Position numbers and translations under genes: made by a program. Below the pieces are notes generated by a model. It was not told where the DNA came from. It ran no database searches and saw only the letters and a program-made list of their open reading frames with translations. Positions 44,024-45,123 of a DNA stretch of 45,123 nt are shown piece by piece. Each line of letters starts with the position of its first letter. Positions within the stretch are counted from its first letter, which is position 1. The stretch is from NCBI RefSeq assembly GCF_000308795.1, contig NZ_BAGK01000124.1, positions 1-45,123 on the forward strand. Direction: 5' to 3'. The DNA is from Nocardia thailandica NBRC 100428. Lineage in GTDB: Bacteria; Actinomycetota; Actinomycetes; Mycobacteriales; Mycobacteriaceae.

Positions 44024-44191
44024 GCGTTCCGACCGAGGGGTTTCGCTGTCGGTCCCGCGCCCGGAAGGCCCGGCTGCGCGCCCCCGAAACGGCGTCATGC
44101 CCCGCGCCGGGGACCGGGCACCACGTCGTGCGGGCGATCCGCGATCGACCCACCGCCGCAGGCCCGTTCGCCGCTTCCGTACGGTGGGACC

Positions 44192-45123
44192 ATGCGACTG
44201 GGAGTGGCCGAGCTGATCGATCCACGGCTGTGGCCCCTGGCCGAGGAGTCGCGCGCGTTCTATCGCGATCGCGTGCCGGGCCGCGGTCCCGACGGCCCTA
44301 CCGAACTCGTCGCGGCCCGGGCCGCGACCCCGGTGCCCGCACCGGTCGATCCGCCCCCGGTGACCGAGACCCTCACCGTCGGCGGGCACGGCGTCGCGGT
44401 CCGATGGCACGTGCCGGTCGAGGGCCCGGCGCGCGGGGTGTTCCTCGAGCTGCACGGGGGCGGGTTCTACCTGGGTTCGGCCGCGGCGAGCGATCGGCGC
44501 AACCGGCAGCTCGCGGACGCCCTCGGCGTGGTCGTGGCGAGCGTGGACTACCGGCTCGCGCCCGAACATCCCTGGCCCGCCGCGCCCGACGACTGCGAGA
44601 CCGCCGCGCTGTGGCTGGCCGCGCACAGCGCGGCCCGCTTCGGCACGACGACGCTGCTGATCGGCGGGTTCTCCGCGGGCGCGACCCTGGCGACGACCAC
44701 GCTGCTGCGCCTGCGCGATCGTGGCCCACACGTATTCGCCGGCGCCGTCCTGCAATTCGGCACCTACGACCTGAGCGGCCTGACCCCGCCCGGGCGGCTG
44801 ATCGCCGACGAGTACTTCCTCGACGCCTACGCGGGCACGCTGACCGACCGTACGAATCCCGACTTCTCGCCCCTCTTCGCCACCCCGGCCGGTCTGCCAC
44901 CGGTCCTCATGGTCGTCGGCGAGGCCGACATCCTGCTCCAGGACAACCTCGCCATGGCCGGGCGGCTGTCGGGTGCGGGGGTCGACGTCGATCTGCGCGT
45001 GTATCCGGAGGCGCCTCACGGGTTCACCGCGCATCCCACGCCCCTGGCCGCGGCCGCGCGCGCGGACATCGAGTCCTGGCTGGCCGAACACCTGCCCGCC
45101 GTCACGGCGCCAGGAAGTGCTCC
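44192..45123 (+). CDS. alpha/beta hydrolase, HSL (hormone-sensitive lipase) family, 3' end outside window
   Basis: At least 310 residues, no stop before the window end. The oxyanion HGGG (88-91, in LELHGGGFYLGS) and DYRLAPEHPWPAAPDD (119-134) mark the bacterial HSL family. The nucleophile is S161 in GGFSAGA, the acid lies in VVGEADILLQDN (about 246-251) and H276 lies in APHGF. It hydrolyses short- to medium-chain esters or similar bonds; physiological substrate unknown. No signal peptide. The start is ATG 44192, divergent from DUF1003 with a 239-nt gap. Nearly complete by family length (300-330), so few residues are missing. Confidence 0.9.
   Translation, partial: MRLGVAELIDPRLWPLAEESRAFYRDRVPGRGPDGPTELVAARAATPVPAPVDPPPVTETLTVGGHGVAVRWHVPVEGPARGVFLELHGGGFYLGSAAASDRRNRQLADALGVVVASVDYRLAPEHPWPAAPDDCETAALWLAAHSAARFGTTTLLIGGFSAGATLATTTLLRLRDRGPHVFAGAVLQFGTYDLSGLTPPGRLIADEYFLDAYAGTLTDRTNPDFSPLFATPAGLPPVLMVVGEADILLQDNLAMAGRLSGAGVDVDLRVYPEAPHGFTAHPTPLAAAARADIESWLAEHLPAVTAPGSA

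Overview
The window is high-GC DNA with dense, overlapping genes. It encodes an MCE-family lipoprotein, a DinB/TIGR03086 protein, a DUF732 secreted protein, Acg-type nitroreductases and a close relative of mycobacterial DevR/DosR. This points to a mycolic-acid actinobacterium, most likely Nocardia or a near relative (Rhodococcus, Mycobacterium). That assignment is inferred from gene content only. I saw no rRNA, tRNA, CRISPR array, insertion sequence or phage gene.

Region 1 (1-7.9 kb): a truncated FAD monooxygenase, a DUF732 protein and a TetR regulator flank a six-gene minus-strand operon. Its order is thiolase (SCP-x type), SRPBCC protein, double-hotdog hydratase-2 (MaoC), SDR dehydrogenase of the HSD17B4 type, acyl-CoA dehydrogenase and an AurF-type diiron oxygenase. 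It starts at a promoter overlapped by a perfect inverted repeat (7933-7950).

Region 2 (8-12.5 kb): an APC amino-acid permease translationally coupled to a small membrane-anchored protein; a DinB-like protein divergent from an HxlR regulator with two matching operators between them; a GerW/YtfJ-like protein; and the decayed 3' end of an Acg nitroreductase.

Region 3 (12.5-24.5 kb): a second beta-oxidation locus. An AraC-type regulator, an acyl-CoA dehydrogenase, an alpha-methylacyl-CoA racemase (Mcr) and a lone MceE-like lipoprotein lie on the minus strand. Divergent from them run hydratase-2, SCP-x-type thiolase, SRPBCC, HSD17B4-type SDR, alpha/beta hydrolase, a second SDR and an acyl-CoA ligase, followed by an aldehyde dehydrogenase pseudogene. 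Four of these genes are paralogues of genes in region 1 in a different order. Together they give a full activation, epimerisation, dehydrogenation, hydration, dehydrogenation and thiolysis route of peroxisomal type. A methyl-branched, isoprenoid or steroid-side-chain acyl substrate is plausible.

Region 4 (24.5-44 kb): a DosR-like redox/hypoxia island. It holds a DevS-type GAF-GAF histidine kinase with the haem-ligand His context conserved, DevR, two flavodoxin-fold proteins, four tandem-domain universal stress proteins, two Acg-type nitroreductases, a CHAD protein, a SulP transporter, a GNAT protein and a frameshifted zinc alcohol dehydrogenase. It also has an overlapping run of nitroreductase, membrane protein, ABC ATPase, ABC permease and Rv1733c-like protein, and a DUF1003 protein. 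Sequences resembling the DosR operator (GGGAC-N4-GTCCC) recur in the intergenic regions, often about 60-90 nt upstream of starts.

Region 5 (44.2 kb-end): an alpha/beta hydrolase of the HSL type that runs off the window.
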